From positions 106,803,935-106,867,934 of the forward strand of contig NC_085139.1 in NCBI RefSeq assembly GCF_024139115.2: DNA of 64,000 nucleotides, read 5' to 3'. The notes under the pieces were generated by a model. That model did not search any database. It was not told the origin of the DNA and was given only the letters and a program-made list of their open reading frames with translations. This stretch comes from Armigeres subalbatus (taxonomy: Eukaryota > Arthropoda > Insecta > Diptera > Culicidae). Position numbers and translations under genes: made by a program. Every line of letters starts with the position of its first letter. Position 1 is the first letter of the stretch. Positions 12,135 through 22,544 of this stretch are shown one piece after another.

Positions 12135-12780
12135 CAAGAAGACCAGAATGAGTTCCCGGAGAAACTTTCAGAGGAACACGCGGAGAATCTAATGAACTCC
12201 TGGAGGATTTTCTGGAAAAACTCTCTGAAAAATTTTCATTGGAGCACCTGAAGGATCTGACAATGGAATTTTCGGAAGAATTCTTGGATGAGCTCCCTGA
12301 GGAATTCTCGGAGGAATTCCATGAGGAACTCCCGGATGAACTCCCGGAGGCACACGATTGACAACTTTCGGATGAACCCCCGGAGGAACTTCTGAAGAAA
12401 TTCTCGCAGTAACTCCCGGAGGAATTTCCAGACGAACTTTCGAAGGGATTCCCGAAGGCATATTCGGAATACCTTCTGGAGGAGTTTTTGGAGGAACTCT
12501 CAGAAGCGTTCCCAGTGGAGTTTGTGAAGGAATTCCTTGGAGGAACTTAAGGAAGAATTCTCGGAGGAAGTTCCGGAAGAAATCACGGAGGAAGTAAGTC
12601 CTGGAGGATGTCTCTGATGAATTTCTGAAAAAAAGTAAGTAGTTTTCCAGTAGGATATCCCTGATGTATTCCTAGAGGAGTTCCCGGATGCATTATTGAA
12701 GGAATTGCCTGGAAGATGTTATAGAGGAGTTTTCAAATGAATTCCCGAATGAAATCCTGAACAAATTTCTGAAAAAAAAA
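12135..12780 (+). repeat. Degenerate ggaggaattcc-type array
   Basis: Words such as gaggaattcc, ggaggaactcc and ggatgaact recur at multiples of about 15 bp across 600 bp. On the minus strand this encodes a five-residue periodic peptide (for example VPPGVHP) in a 90-codon frame; the periodicity comes from the DNA repeat. The same word set occurs at 17294-17800 and, in the other orientation, at 16100-16560. Confidence 0.65.
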
Positions 12781-12998
12781 AATTCTTCAGATTCTACATT
12801 CCAACTAGAACATGGCCTGCATTTCATGGTATTCTATTACCATTTTATCAGATATTAATTGAAAACTTTTCTATGCCCGCCATTGCATGAGTATGTATCT
12901 TGTGTGGCAAGTACAATGGATACATTATGTCCAGTGTGTCGAGATAGTGTCCAACCCGAAAACATCCTAGACCGGACTGAGAATCAAATTCGCCATCT

Positions 12999-13085
12999 AG
13001 AGGTGTGCGCCGCCGCCGCTGCTGACAGTTTTTGGCACGCCGCCGCCACCGACATTTTTGCATCGGCGCGCCGCCGTTTAAAATT
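12999..13085. repeat. gccgcc-rich short repeat, copy 1
   Basis: After agaggtgtgc comes a run of gccgccgc words with tttttgcatcggcg. A block with the same parts in the other orientation is at 16615-16735 (ending in gtgcacacctct), and a weaker relative is at 39465-39560. This suggests a small dispersed element with agaggtgtgc at one end. Confidence 0.55.
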
Positions 13086-13763
13086 TGTCACTAATCTGAT
13101 CTAATCTGTTTTTGACGCCGATTCAAATTTACAAGTCCACACAATATTTCATGGAAATTCCAAAAATTCAATGGAATTTCCGTAGAATTTTCGGATTTAT
13201 ATCCCCACATCACATCCCCACGCCTGAGATTTTTGGCCAAATATGCCATTTGATGACTAATTAAGACGTAACTGTGGAGCTCATTCGAAGGTCCACTTCT
13301 AGTACTGCATTCGGTCCCTCGGAAGTCGGAACCCAAGTTTGATGTTAAGTTTGTTTATTGTGATCACCCACATTTTTATTGACCTTCCATTGTAGTAGGC
13401 TATGACAACGAGTCATTGTTTCTAATTACTACTTACAGTGAAGTGCTTGCATTATACAAGTGACGCACTACTCATACCTTTGAGAACCTTTGTGCTCGAT
13501 TGGAACAACCGATTTGACAGCAAACGCGCTGTTCCAATTTTGACACTGCGTCTCTTTGTTATTAATCCAGCCTCGTTACTTAAAGTTTGTTGTGATAGTG
13601 TCTAACAATCAAACTTTTTGTAATTTATCAAAGCATTCTAGAATAAAATGTGGAAATATTTGCGCAATTTCTTCAGGCTGAAAAGCATTTGAATGGAAAC
13701 TGGAAGCTGTAAACTCCTGCAACTTTCACACTCCCTCTCAATTCGACAAGCTTCATTGGTCTT
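13086..13763. other. No gene seen
   Basis: The stretch is AT-rich with short frames only and has no array or palindrome that I can support. Confidence 0.4.
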
Positions 13764-13993
13764 CAGTATAGACACTATAGGTTCCATAGACGAGCGCAGG
13801 CACGGTTGGGTCATTTCTATGAAGTGTGCTTTTACACTTTTTCACAGTATACCACTCGAATTTGAGGTCACACGCTCCGTTGGTTGGATTGCAATTGAGA
13901 CGTCATGCTCATTTGGCTACACTAAATGACAGTTCGTTTGGTTACACTCACTTTCGCCTCAGATCTCCTATGGAACCTATAGTGTCTATACTG
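13764..13993. repeat. Inverted repeat with perfect 25-bp arms
   Basis: The arms cagtatagacactatagg (starting 13764, running to 13788) and their exact complement (13969-13993) enclose about 180 bp. The right arm ends inside the start of a second hairpin at 13989-14069, so the two palindromic units abut or one inserted at the edge of the other. Confidence 0.8.
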
Positions 13994-14069
13994 CCGTCAT
14001 ACGCATAGTTGTCCCATGTTTGCTGAAATTTCTTATATACATGGGACAGTTATACGTATGACGGCAGTA
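13989..14069. mobile_element. 81-bp palindromic mini-element with tactgccg ends
   Basis: The left arm tactgccgtcatacgcat and its near-exact complement at the right end make a stem of about 30 bp around a short loop; cccatg and catggg lie near the turn. The ta at each edge could be a TA target duplication. Related short hairpins with the same outer actgccg lie at 14689-14768 and 31441-31525. Confidence 0.75.
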
Positions 14070-14688
14070 TGTATAGTCTTCACTGGTAGTTTGTACTGTA
14101 CTAGAGGTTGAGCTAGATGCGTCAAGAAATCAAAATGTAAACCGTTGTTAGTAAAAGAACCAACAGTACATGTGGACATGCCCAGACAAATCTGAGGCAA
14201 AATTAGGATTATTATACAAGAAAACATGGGGATTAGGTACCTTAATTGCATTCCAGCCTCCCAGCTTGGATCTTATTCTCGTCTTGAATTGAATCCGTGG
14301 AGTCTTCTCCCAGAGTTCTGGACGAATAATCAACTGCTTCAGAATGAACAGGACAGAATCCTGGTATCGAAATCCAACGATGTAAATCAATCCTTTTAGG
14401 GTCTGTTTCATTTGGAGAATTAAACTCAAAAGTGACAGTTCAAAAATTAAAAAATCACCCGGTCATAAGAATGCATTCTGGTGCTACCTAGCAATTCTAA
14501 TTAAACATAGGTAGATGATAAATGATTCGATTCGCCATACAATTTCCAATTCTCTTTAGCAACTATAAGGAAGTATTAATTGTTCTGGATATTTTTGCAA
14601 AGCAAGGTAATCTCGAAGATGGTTATGTATTTTTTTTAGTCTAGTACTTCATGAACGTAAAACCATGAGTCAAATGTATGGGACATGA
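14070..14688. other. No gene seen
   Basis: Open frames here (up to 93 codons, minus) have no motif that I recognise. No repeat is evident. Confidence 0.4.
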
Positions 14689-14768
14689 ACTGCCGCTAAC
14701 CGCAAGTCAAGCAAATCTGTATATGGGGCTCCATATACAGATGTGCTCGACATGCGGTTAGCGGCAGT
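14689..14768. mobile_element. 80-bp palindromic mini-element with actgccg ends
   Basis: The left arm actgccgctaaccgcaa pairs with ttgcggttagcggcagt-like sequence at the right end (one arm reads catgcggttagcggcagt), and an inner atctgtatatgg pairs with ccatatacagat around the 4-base turn ggct. The stem is close to 38 bp with few mismatches. Confidence 0.8.
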
Positions 14769-14814
14769 GAACGTCTTATTTAATTTTTGATTTGACTGTA
14801 TTAACGTTTTGGCT

Positions 14815-15595
14815 GAAGCCCATCTAGCCGGATTTTTTTGTCCGAAAATGCCATTTGGTAGTAATAAAGGACGTATGGCCGAAAATGTCGTTCAGCCGAA
14901 CAGTTCCTTTGGCTAGTCATTTTGCCATAAATGCCGTTTGCATGAATAGATGTTTGGTAGATAGGACATTTTCTGGCCAAATGGCTTTTTCTGACAAAAG
15001 AACATTTTTACCGAACGGCATTTGCAACCAAATGATCTATTCGCTCAAATGACATTTTCGGCCAAACAATTTTTTCGGGCAAACGACATTTTTAGTCAAA
15101 TGACCTGTTAGTGCAAATAGTTCTTTTGGCCAAACTACCCGCTTGGACGAATGTCCCTTTCGGCTGTACGTCGCTTTCGGCCAAATGACATTTCCGGCCA
15201 AACCATTTTCGAAATAATAACCATTTAAGACAAACGATTCAATAAAATTCAGCTAGATGACACGAAGGCCGAAATGGTCGATTGGTCGGGGTCGGGCAAA
15301 TCCGGACCGATTTGCGATTTGGGAGTAACTTATTTAGTAAACAAACATTGTTTCTTGGATTCCATAGAATGCAACCGTTTTTCTCCAGAACTAATTCCCT
15401 TATCTGACAGTGGAAACATTATTCTGTCGGATGCATACCATGGTTTTCTCATGCAATGCTTGCTTTAGCAGAGAATTGCCTTCCAATGTTTGTTTACAAA
15501 ATAATTTTCTCCCAAATCGCAAACCGGATCCGACATGACATTTTCAGCCAAACGGTTTTTTTCGTCAAACGACCTTTTTAGCCGACCCGTAACGC
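14815..15595. repeat. Degenerate ggccaaatgac-type array
   Basis: Words such as ggccaaatgacattt, gccgaacg and tcggccaaa recur every 20-22 bp between 14815 and 15270 and again at 15535-15595. The part between (15275-15530) is less repetitive and contains a 64-codon frame with no motif. Similar arrays appear at 15951-16095, 19330-19500, 34437-34690, 36580-37075 and 39222-39370. Confidence 0.65.
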
Positions 15596-15950
15596 TGGGT
15601 AGACACCTTTGCGTGGTGTGTTACGATGTAAGATCTACTATAGTATATATAGTCACATTGTCAGCTACAGGCAAACGCTGACCCAACGAATACTTTCATC
15701 AGTATCCAACTCCGTGGTACTTATGAGGGTGTCGCTGAGTCAGGGGCCTCTCATTAAGTAAGTACTACATCAACCCTTCTTTCCCCTCCCAAGTTACGGT
15801 GAAGATGGGCGTGCCCAGGGGTAGTAATCCTCATGCTTTTGTTATTTTTGTTTAAGACTGGAATCAAGGATCTCTCCACTTCTTGATTTCTGATCACTAG
15901 TATCACTAGTGTCCAATCCACGAAATACACCTTAACAATGCTAAAACGAC
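15596..15950. other. Non-coding stretch, unplaced
   Basis: Moderate GC, no open frame of note. The text (gtgtcgctgagtcagg and so on) looks like transposon untranslated sequence but I cannot assign a family. Confidence 0.25.
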
Positions 15951-16095
15951 CATTTTAGACCATTTCTAACCGACCTGTCAAATGAAATTTTCAACCAAAC
16001 CATTCTAGATCTAACAACCGTTTTGTTCATTTCGGCTAGATAACTTTCGACTTAATGTGTTATCTGGCCAAATGTCGTTCCGCCGAATGATTCCC
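15951..16095. repeat. Degenerate ggccaaatg-type array, second block
   Basis: Short continuation of the word set described for 14815-15595, with tggccaaatgtcg near 16066 and gtcaaatgaaatttt near 15976. Confidence 0.5.
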
Positions 16096-16099
16096 GCAC

Positions 16100-16560
16100 C
16101 ATTTTCCTTGGAAATCCAAAGATTTTTTTAAATCCACATTTTGAACAATTTTCCGCAGAAACTCTGAAGAAAATTCTAGAGAATTCTTCGAGATAATTTC
16201 AGAGAGTTTGCCGTGAAAACTTTTTAGAGTTTTCCGTGGATGTTTCAAAGAAAGTTCTGTGTAAAGAAAATTATTTTGAGCTTTTTAGTGGAATGTCTTC
16301 ACTTGTCATAAGACGAGTTTGTACAATCTGTGTCTGTGTAAATTTCAAACATTTCTGTGTAAATTTCAAACAAATTTCAACAGAAATTCCAAAGGTTTTT
16401 TGGTGGATATTCTAAACACTTTCCTGTAGAAATTTAGAATAATTTTCCGTGAGAACTATGAAAAATTTCTCATGTAAATTCTAAAGAATTTTCTGGGAAA
16501 CTCCAAACAATTTTCTTTGGAAATTAAAATGGAAATTAAAATCCGAGAGTTAATATTTTG
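16100..16560 (-). repeat. Degenerate ttccgtggaaattct-type array
   Basis: Words like ttttccgtgga, aattctaaag and gaaatttc recur about every 30 bp. In the reverse direction they resemble the ggaattcc arrays at 12135 and 17294. The array is interrupted at 16261-16329 by a fragment of another repeat. Confidence 0.5.
16261..16329 (-). repeat. Fragment of the gtacgagac repeat, minus orientation
   Basis: About 66 bp here is an exact reverse complement of the 3' part of the repeat at 36092-36157, including ttgtacaaactcgtctta and cactaaaaagctcaaaat. The 5' part of the same repeat lies 450 bp to the right in plus orientation (16775-16895), so the locus has been rearranged or hit twice. Confidence 0.8.
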
Positions 16561-16614
16561 GAAAAACTATTTTTGAAAAAAAAATCTCAAAGAAACGAAT
16601 GCAACTAGAAATAC

Positions 16615-16735
16615 CACGCCAATTCACGCCGCCGCCGTCGGCTAAAATAGCTTTCGGCGTGACGCCGAAAACGCTAAAATCATGACAAACGCCGCCGCCG
16701 ACGATTTTCGGACAGGTGCACACCTCTATCGCCAT
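16615..16735. repeat. gccgcc-rich short repeat, copy 2
   Basis: cacgccgccgccgtcggc and acgccgccgccgacga flank an AT-rich centre, and the right side ends gtgcacacctct, the complement of agaggtgtgc-type sequence at 12992. The orientation is opposite to copy 1. Confidence 0.55.
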
Positions 16736-16774
16736 CTTCGGATTGGCAATCCTACACCGCTTCGAGTCGAGTCA

Positions 16775-16895
16775 AGTACGAGACACTGAAGACGTCCTTA
16801 CTGTTGAGATCGAAATACGTATCTGTCAAGGTACAATCAAGTGGTGGAATTAAATGGGATAGTACAAACTCGTCTTATGACAAGTGAATCCTACA
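16775..16895 (+). repeat. gtacgagac repeat, 5' part
   Basis: This stretch from aagtacgagacactgaag through acgtatctgtcaaggtac to acaagtgaa matches 36004-36120 with few differences. The 36-kb copy starts directly after a poly(A) run. I recognise it as a dispersed sequence but cannot name its family. Confidence 0.75.
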
Positions 16896-16961
16896 CCTTT
16901 GCTCGCAAGGCTACTAGTAAAATACCTGGAGGAATTTCAAGAAAAAATCCTAGAAAATATC

Positions 16962-17293
16962 CCGCACGCTTAAAATCAATTACACAGAGATGTGTTTGCT
17001 TCACACAAAACGTACCTAATGCAGAACATCACCTAGATGAGCGACAGTTACACAGGCACAAAAATGCCTCGTACGGTCATGAGACCGGTTTTTTCAACAT
17101 GTAAACGTTTGTACAGATTCCTTGTTTCATGAGGAACCAAATACTCTTGAAAATATTGAAATCCAAGCTTCAATAAAACCACACGAGCTATTTTTGTGGC
17201 TGTGTAACTGACACTCATCTAGATGCTGTTCCGCATTAGGTCCGTTTTGTGTGAAGCAAACATATCTCTGTGTTATTGATTTTAAGCGTGCGG
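16962..17293. mobile_element. 332-bp palindromic element within a degenerate array
   Basis: Arms of about 125 bp start ccgcacgcttaaaatcaa on both strands. Because the arms are alike, nearly the same peptide (KSITQR, VCFTQN, PNAE) is read on both strands, in frames at 16841-17104 and 17127-17378. Both flanks are ggaggaatt-type array, so the element inserted into or within that array. The loop near 17100-17165 is unique. Confidence 0.85.
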
Positions 17294-17800
17294 AGAAGTT
17301 CTTGGAGGGATTCTCGGAGGAACTCCCAGAGGAGTTCCACAAGAAATTCCTGAAGGAGTTCTTGGAGAAGTTCCTCAAGGAATACCCGGTGAAGATCCTG
17401 GAGGAATTAGTTATGGATTTCCCAGTGAAATTCTATAGTGAAATCGAAGAATTTCCTTCATAAATTTCTAGAGAAGTTTCCGGATGAATTCTCGAATGCA
17501 TTCCTGGAAGAAATGCCAGAGGTTTTTCTAGAAAAAATGCTAAAGGAATTTCCAGAATGAAATCTTCGTGGGAAAGAAAAAAAATCTTTGAGGAATTCCC
17601 TCATAAATTTCCTGAAGAAATTTTAATGAGCGGGTTCTAGATAAATTTTTGAAGGAATTACATAAGGATTTGTGAGAAGGTTTTTCGAACGATTTTCAAT
17701 GGAATTTGAGGATCACTTTCAAGAGAAATTTCAAATGTTCCCGAAGGAGCTTCTAGAAGGATTTCTGATAGAAACATATTATTTTGTAGTAGGTAGAGAA
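17294..17800 (+). repeat. Degenerate ggaggaactcc-type array
   Basis: Words such as ggaggaactccca, gaggagttcc and gaagttcct recur at about 15-bp spacing. This gives a Glu/Lys/Phe-rich plus-strand frame (17251-17463) with five-residue periodicity, which I do not regard as a gene. Confidence 0.6.
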
Positions 17801-18072
17801 AAGCAAAATATCACATCAAGTAGATGAAATCCTTAAGTGGAAAACGAGGAAACGATAAAATAGATAAAATAATAAAAATGTGATTTTTAAATTTCTTGGC
17901 GAACACCAAGATGACAATAAATAGTTAACAATAAATATAATTATTTAAAAATCTTCGCAAGGAAAATGTAGGTGTCGATGTCTGGACATTTATTTTTACT
18001 TGCTCGTTTGCTCGATTTTCGTCAGCGTCAACGCGTTGAATTTAAATATTTTCGAAACCGACGCGCCTGACG

Positions 18073-18270
18073 AAAAGATATTTTAGTTACTAGATAAAGA
18101 TTGTCGCTGTCGTCGCTGTCCGGAACATCTTTTGCTGGCGAAGATAGAGGAGCTAAATGTCAAAGAAGGAAAATCCATACGATTTGACAGGTATGTACCA
18201 CACATGTTTCGGACAGCATAACAAAGGGAACCGAAGCGACAATCTTTATCTAGTAACTAAAATATCTTTT
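18073..18270. mobile_element. 198-bp hAT-type MITE, copy 2
   Basis: Starts aaaagatattttagttact and ends with the complement; arms are about 38 bp. The flanking 8-bp duplication gcctgacg is exact (18065-18072 and 18271-18278). It is the same family and length as 9298-9495 in reverse orientation, and both keep perfect duplications. Confidence 0.9.
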
Positions 18271-18278
18271 GCCTGACG

Positions 18279-19329
18279 CTGTGACGCGATTAATAAAAGT
18301 GTTCTGAATTTATTTAGAACAGGTGACAAATTCCTTGCACTTCTGGGGCTTATGTTCAAATGATGATTCGATTGAAAGTGTCGTATTCCATGTTGATTTA
18401 TTGACCCCTGGCTTTACGACAATATCTGAATTTGCCTAAAAATAATAATTACGATTAAAACCATATCCGTTGTTTAAATCATCTCTGGTTTAGGTGAAAC
18501 TATTTTGATGATTTTTTAAATGCATTTAAGAGTTAGGCGACTCTTAATCCTGGATATGACCTTGTGTCTAATACAGTTGGCAATACCGCCACAAGTCGAC
18601 GTATATCCAAAGATTTACATCGAATCGATCATAATTACTGTGAATCTCCTCAAATTATTAATGTAAATAGGCTATAATTATATAGAAGCCTTGGTAAATA
18701 TCAATCTGTGCTGAAAAATAAGTAATTCTGGCTTCAAACCTTAAATTATATAACTACAAAATTATAAGAAAACTCAAATTTCAACTAAACCATCTTAAAA
18801 TCAATATTTCAAGAACAAGTGTGGTTGTCAATGTGCGTTTTTCAGTTGTATGATCCTTTTACATTATTGTTAACCATCCCTCTTAATAATAATGTGAATA
18901 TAATGCTCACTTAAGTCATAATCATGAGGCTGTCTTGCCTCATATAGCGATCTTGCCCCACTTTCCCCTATGTTGTCACATTCACATGGCGCGGTGCTAG
19001 CGTGCTGGAAATGTTTTTCGCGCTTTGACGCTAGCACCAATTTATTTATGTAGATGAGAGCCATTGGGGAAGGGTCGTTTGGCTGAATGCCGTTTCGCCG
19101 AATAGTTGAAAAAATCTCCTTCATTGTAAAAAGAAGTATATGCGAAGTGAAAGGTAAGGAATGAAAAAAGTGAGTAATATGTAATATGCAGTTAGCCAAA
19201 GGAAACAAGAAGTGAGCAGTTAAAAGTTTGAAGTGAGAAGCGAGACTTCTCGTTTAGTACCTCTCACTTCTTACTGTGACACACATGGCGTCAAAAAAGA
19301 AATGAGGAATGAAAAGTCTCATTTGTTTA
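18279..19329. other. AT-rich stretch, no gene
   Basis: The longest frame is 112 codons on the minus strand (18870-19208) without a recognised motif. No array or palindrome is evident. Confidence 0.4.
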
Positions 19330-19500
19330 GACGAATGACATTTTTACCAAGGCCATATCTGCCAAACGACTATTTCGGTCAAAAAATAGTTTCGTTCATG
19401 CGACCTGTCCGGCCTAACAACATTTTCGGTAAAATTACCTGTTCGACTAATCGACATTTTCGGCCAAATTTTCAGTTCGCATAACGACATTTTCGACATT
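19330..19500. repeat. Degenerate cggccaaa-type array
   Basis: The words tttcggtcaaa, acgacattttcgg and tcggccaaa recur at about 22-bp spacing; this is the word family of the array at 14815. Confidence 0.5.
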
Positions 19501-19601
19501 TCGTATCAGGTCTGTTTAGAGTCCCGCTAGCGTGCTTTGCGCTTTAGTGAGGCCTGAATGCGGATATATGCAGCTATTTATAAAGGATTAACAGAGCCCA
19601 C

Positions 19602-19853
19602 AAAGCAATACCATGCTGAGGGTGGCTGGGTTCGATTCCCTGTGCCGGTCTAGGGAATTTTGCAGATTGGAAATTGTCTCGACTTCCCTGGGCATAAAAG
19701 TATCATCGTGTTAGCCTCATGATATACGAATGCAAAAATGGTAACTTGGCTTAGAAACCTCGCAGTTAATAACTGTGGAAGTGCTCAATGAACACTAAGC
19801 TGCAAGGCGGCTCTGTCCCAGTGTGGGGATGTAATGCCAATAAGAAGAAGAAG
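19602..19853 (+). mobile_element. tRNA-related SINE (Feilai-like), 5'-truncated
   Basis: The copy has a Pol III B-box-like ggttcgattcc, a body with gaaacctcgcagttaat, and an (aag)n 3' tail at 19841-19853. It is flanked by a 12-bp duplication aacagagcccac (19590-19601 and 19854-19865). The A-box half is absent, so insertion was 5'-truncated. A sister copy lies at 38985-39215. The name Feilai rests on the recalled layout (tRNA-like head and triplet tail), not on a search. Confidence 0.85.
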
Positions 19854-19865
19854 AACAGAGCCCAC

Positions 19866-22313
19866 TACTGTCAAACCCCACCGTATCTTAGGCAAGTCCC
19901 AGTAATGTTTCTAATAAATTATAAATAAACGATAATTAAACAACACAATATGTAACTTATTTTTTCCTGGAACATTTGGTTGGGGCAGCTTATTTATTAT
20001 TTCGAAGAACACCAAAGTAAAACGTAAACAGTTCCGCTTATTCGGATCAAAATACCAACGACTTACTTCCTTCGCCGAAGACCATTCCCATGGGGGTGCT
20101 TCCAAAGTTTTCCATCTACGTTGCACATCTGATACAGGCACCGACCAACAGAAAGAAAAGTAACTCTCGCAAATGTCAGACGAGAAGAACATATCTCAAG
20201 AGGTTTCCCCAGCTCAATGCTATAATGAAGGATTCCAACCCACTCCGAAGGCGTGAAATATTTATGCCGTTTTGGGATAGAAGAGTATTGCGGGACCGTT
20301 TCTCCACTCTAGCATGGGCATTAGAGAAGATAGATTCGACGGTGTCGGCTCGGCAGTGCTAAAATTATTCAAATTACCATCCGCATTCAACTCCCACGAA
20401 ATCAAATTTTGAAACACTAAAAAGCAATTCCAGTGCTTCCTGCCGCACCGACGGGAGTCCGCTACTTCTATAGTCGTACCGAGGGGTGGGGGAAGCCTCA
20501 CATGCAATGCTAACGAAAAGGTACGGCCAGGGAGATGGAATGGATCCTGGGAGAATTACTTTGCCCGACCGTACTGAGTGTCTCCTGCTATTGTGATTTA
20601 CGCCTCACAGCAAGGGGGAGGTTTTCCCATTTTCATAGCCGTTGTGGGAAAACGAGCAGATGAGCAATGAATGTGCCCCGAGCATCTTTCTTTACGCGGA
20701 AAGCCCTAACGATTGTTTGGTGTTATTTTGATTTACGGTTACGGTGAAGTAAATGTTGATCTTGTGTTGTAGTAAAAGCTGGAAAAACAAAAGATGCACC
20801 ATTTAGGGCAGGGCCATAAACTAGGTACAAGTCAAAATTAAGGTTAAATTCATCAAAAATATTTCATATTGCTTATGGGTAAAATCCGACATAATTTTAA
20901 TCTAGAGTCATGTTTTGAAGAAGCAAGTAAGAAGTGCAGAAGTAACTGAATTTCAATAAATTTCTTTTGTTGCAATAACTATTAACTACTAGGCGAAACT
21001 GCCCGAGCTCGCTCGGGTTTTATTTTTGATCTATCAATCATTTGGTTGATTTCAGCGTCATACTCTAGATCGATTTTCATGTTTTTCTTCAGAACTCATG
21101 AAACCAATTAGACAATTTTCCAACTTTCCCCGTCAAATTATTCAACTCTTAGTATATTTGAACGCATCTGAGGTTATCTTGATAATCGGGCAATCCGTTC
21201 GTAAGTTATAATGCCTCAAAGGAAAAACAACTTCTTTTTTATATAGAGAGAAAAAGAAGGAGATATATTAAACATTTTATAACACATATTTCTCCTTTTG
21301 CTTTCTCCTGAATCCGTGTTTCACTTACCCTTCGAATTCCTCGCATTCCATCATTCGAATGTGATGATTCCCCTTTTAAATGTATCGTTTTCGTCACGCC
21401 ATTTCAAACGAGAGCAAAATTCGTCGGTACTCAACTTACATATATTGCCAGCAATAATAATTGTCACCCCGTCGTCGTTCAGATCCATGTCCCGTTTCTG
21501 GTTTCATCTCTACACAAAATTCGATATGCAGCAACATTGTCAAGACAATGCTTTGCGTGTGACCCCCCTCTTACTTTTATGTCTCACCCAACTCGAATCG
21601 AATGGCAGATTCCAACATATTTCATCATTATGATTCTCTTTATAATACTTTGTTTTGACATCGCAATTCGTCCTGCGTTCCCGCTTTCCGGCGAAGTGGC
21701 TGTGTGTATTTAACCGAGGGCGTAATAATGGATGGATGGGGTTTTCAATACCGTCCCTTCCACACCATCCTCCGCTGCTTCATCATTTTCCCACCCCATT
21801 TCCGCCCGGATCGGGATTATTATTATCATCATTCTATTTCTATTGCTTCCCGTTTTGTCATTGTTGTCTTTGTTGATGGTGCAAACCACGATAACAACGA
21901 CGACGATCGGATCCCTTATCTAAACAACTGGGGATGTTTTACAAGTTTACCCAACTGCTTCCTCTCCGACACGGCGCACTGACTGGTAGCCATCTGTGCC
22001 AGGCTCTGGGTGTCGGTGCCACCGTTGCTGCGTTGTCATGGTGTCCGTTGGTACTTTTGCCCGGACGGTGAACCGCGGTGAAGGTTTGTTTGCTCGTGCG
22101 GGAGAAGAGGGTTTCCGTGCAAAAGTCTATTTCATTCCCGGTGGAATGTTATTTGACGCTGAGCAAACTATTGCGTTTAACTATAATTAATAATTCGGTG
22201 CAACCTTACTGCTACTCCCTACCTACCGTACATACAATGGTTGTGTTTGTACAATTCGTGATGGATCATGCGTCCCCTGGTTAGAAGGATTTCCCTCATT
22301 TCCAGGCATATGT
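19866..22313. other. Mostly unique stretch, possible Kunitz-like exon remnant
   Basis: A minus-strand frame at 19911-20192 contains RWYFDPNKRNCLRF, close to the central segment of Kunitz/BPTI domains (aromatic-rich strand, then Cys, then x-x-F). The Cys-rich GPC and GGC parts are not visible in frame, so this is at best a broken or partial exon. The rest (20380-22313) is unique, with a run of open frames on the plus strand at 21655-21982 that I cannot assign. No repeat of the window occurs here. Confidence 0.3.
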
Positions 22314-22500
22314 GTAGGCTTCGTGGCCGTGCGGTTAGCGACATCATTCGTCTAGACGCATGTGTGCTAGGGAGTGTGGGTTCGACTCTCTACTGGTCCA
22401 CTGGATGTTATGTGTCCTGTCTGTTGCTTTATGCTAGGTGTTGCTGTTGAATGTTCAGTCTGTACGACCTCTGGTAGAAGACGGTGTTCCTATCTTTTAT
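22314..22500 (+). mobile_element. tRNA-related SINE with A and B boxes
   Basis: The head reads ggcttcgtggccgtgcgg (A-box region) and gtgggttcgactct (B-box), 55 bp apart, followed by a body with gttgaatgttcagtctg and a ggtagaagacgg segment. This is the layout of a mosquito tRNA-derived SINE of a family different from the one at 19602. No clear tail or duplication was found; the large minisatellite starts about 45 bp downstream. Confidence 0.75.
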
Positions 22501-22544
22501 AGCACAAACTGTCAAGACCATGGGGTAACAAGCTTTTAGAGTGG

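Noticed and set aside
16841..17378. Two similar short proteins on opposite strands
   Set aside because: They arise from the arms of one 332-bp palindrome.
17251..17463. Glu/Lys-rich 70-codon frame as a coiled-coil gene
   Set aside because: The five-residue periodicity follows a degenerate 15-bp DNA repeat with the same words in non-coding phase nearby.
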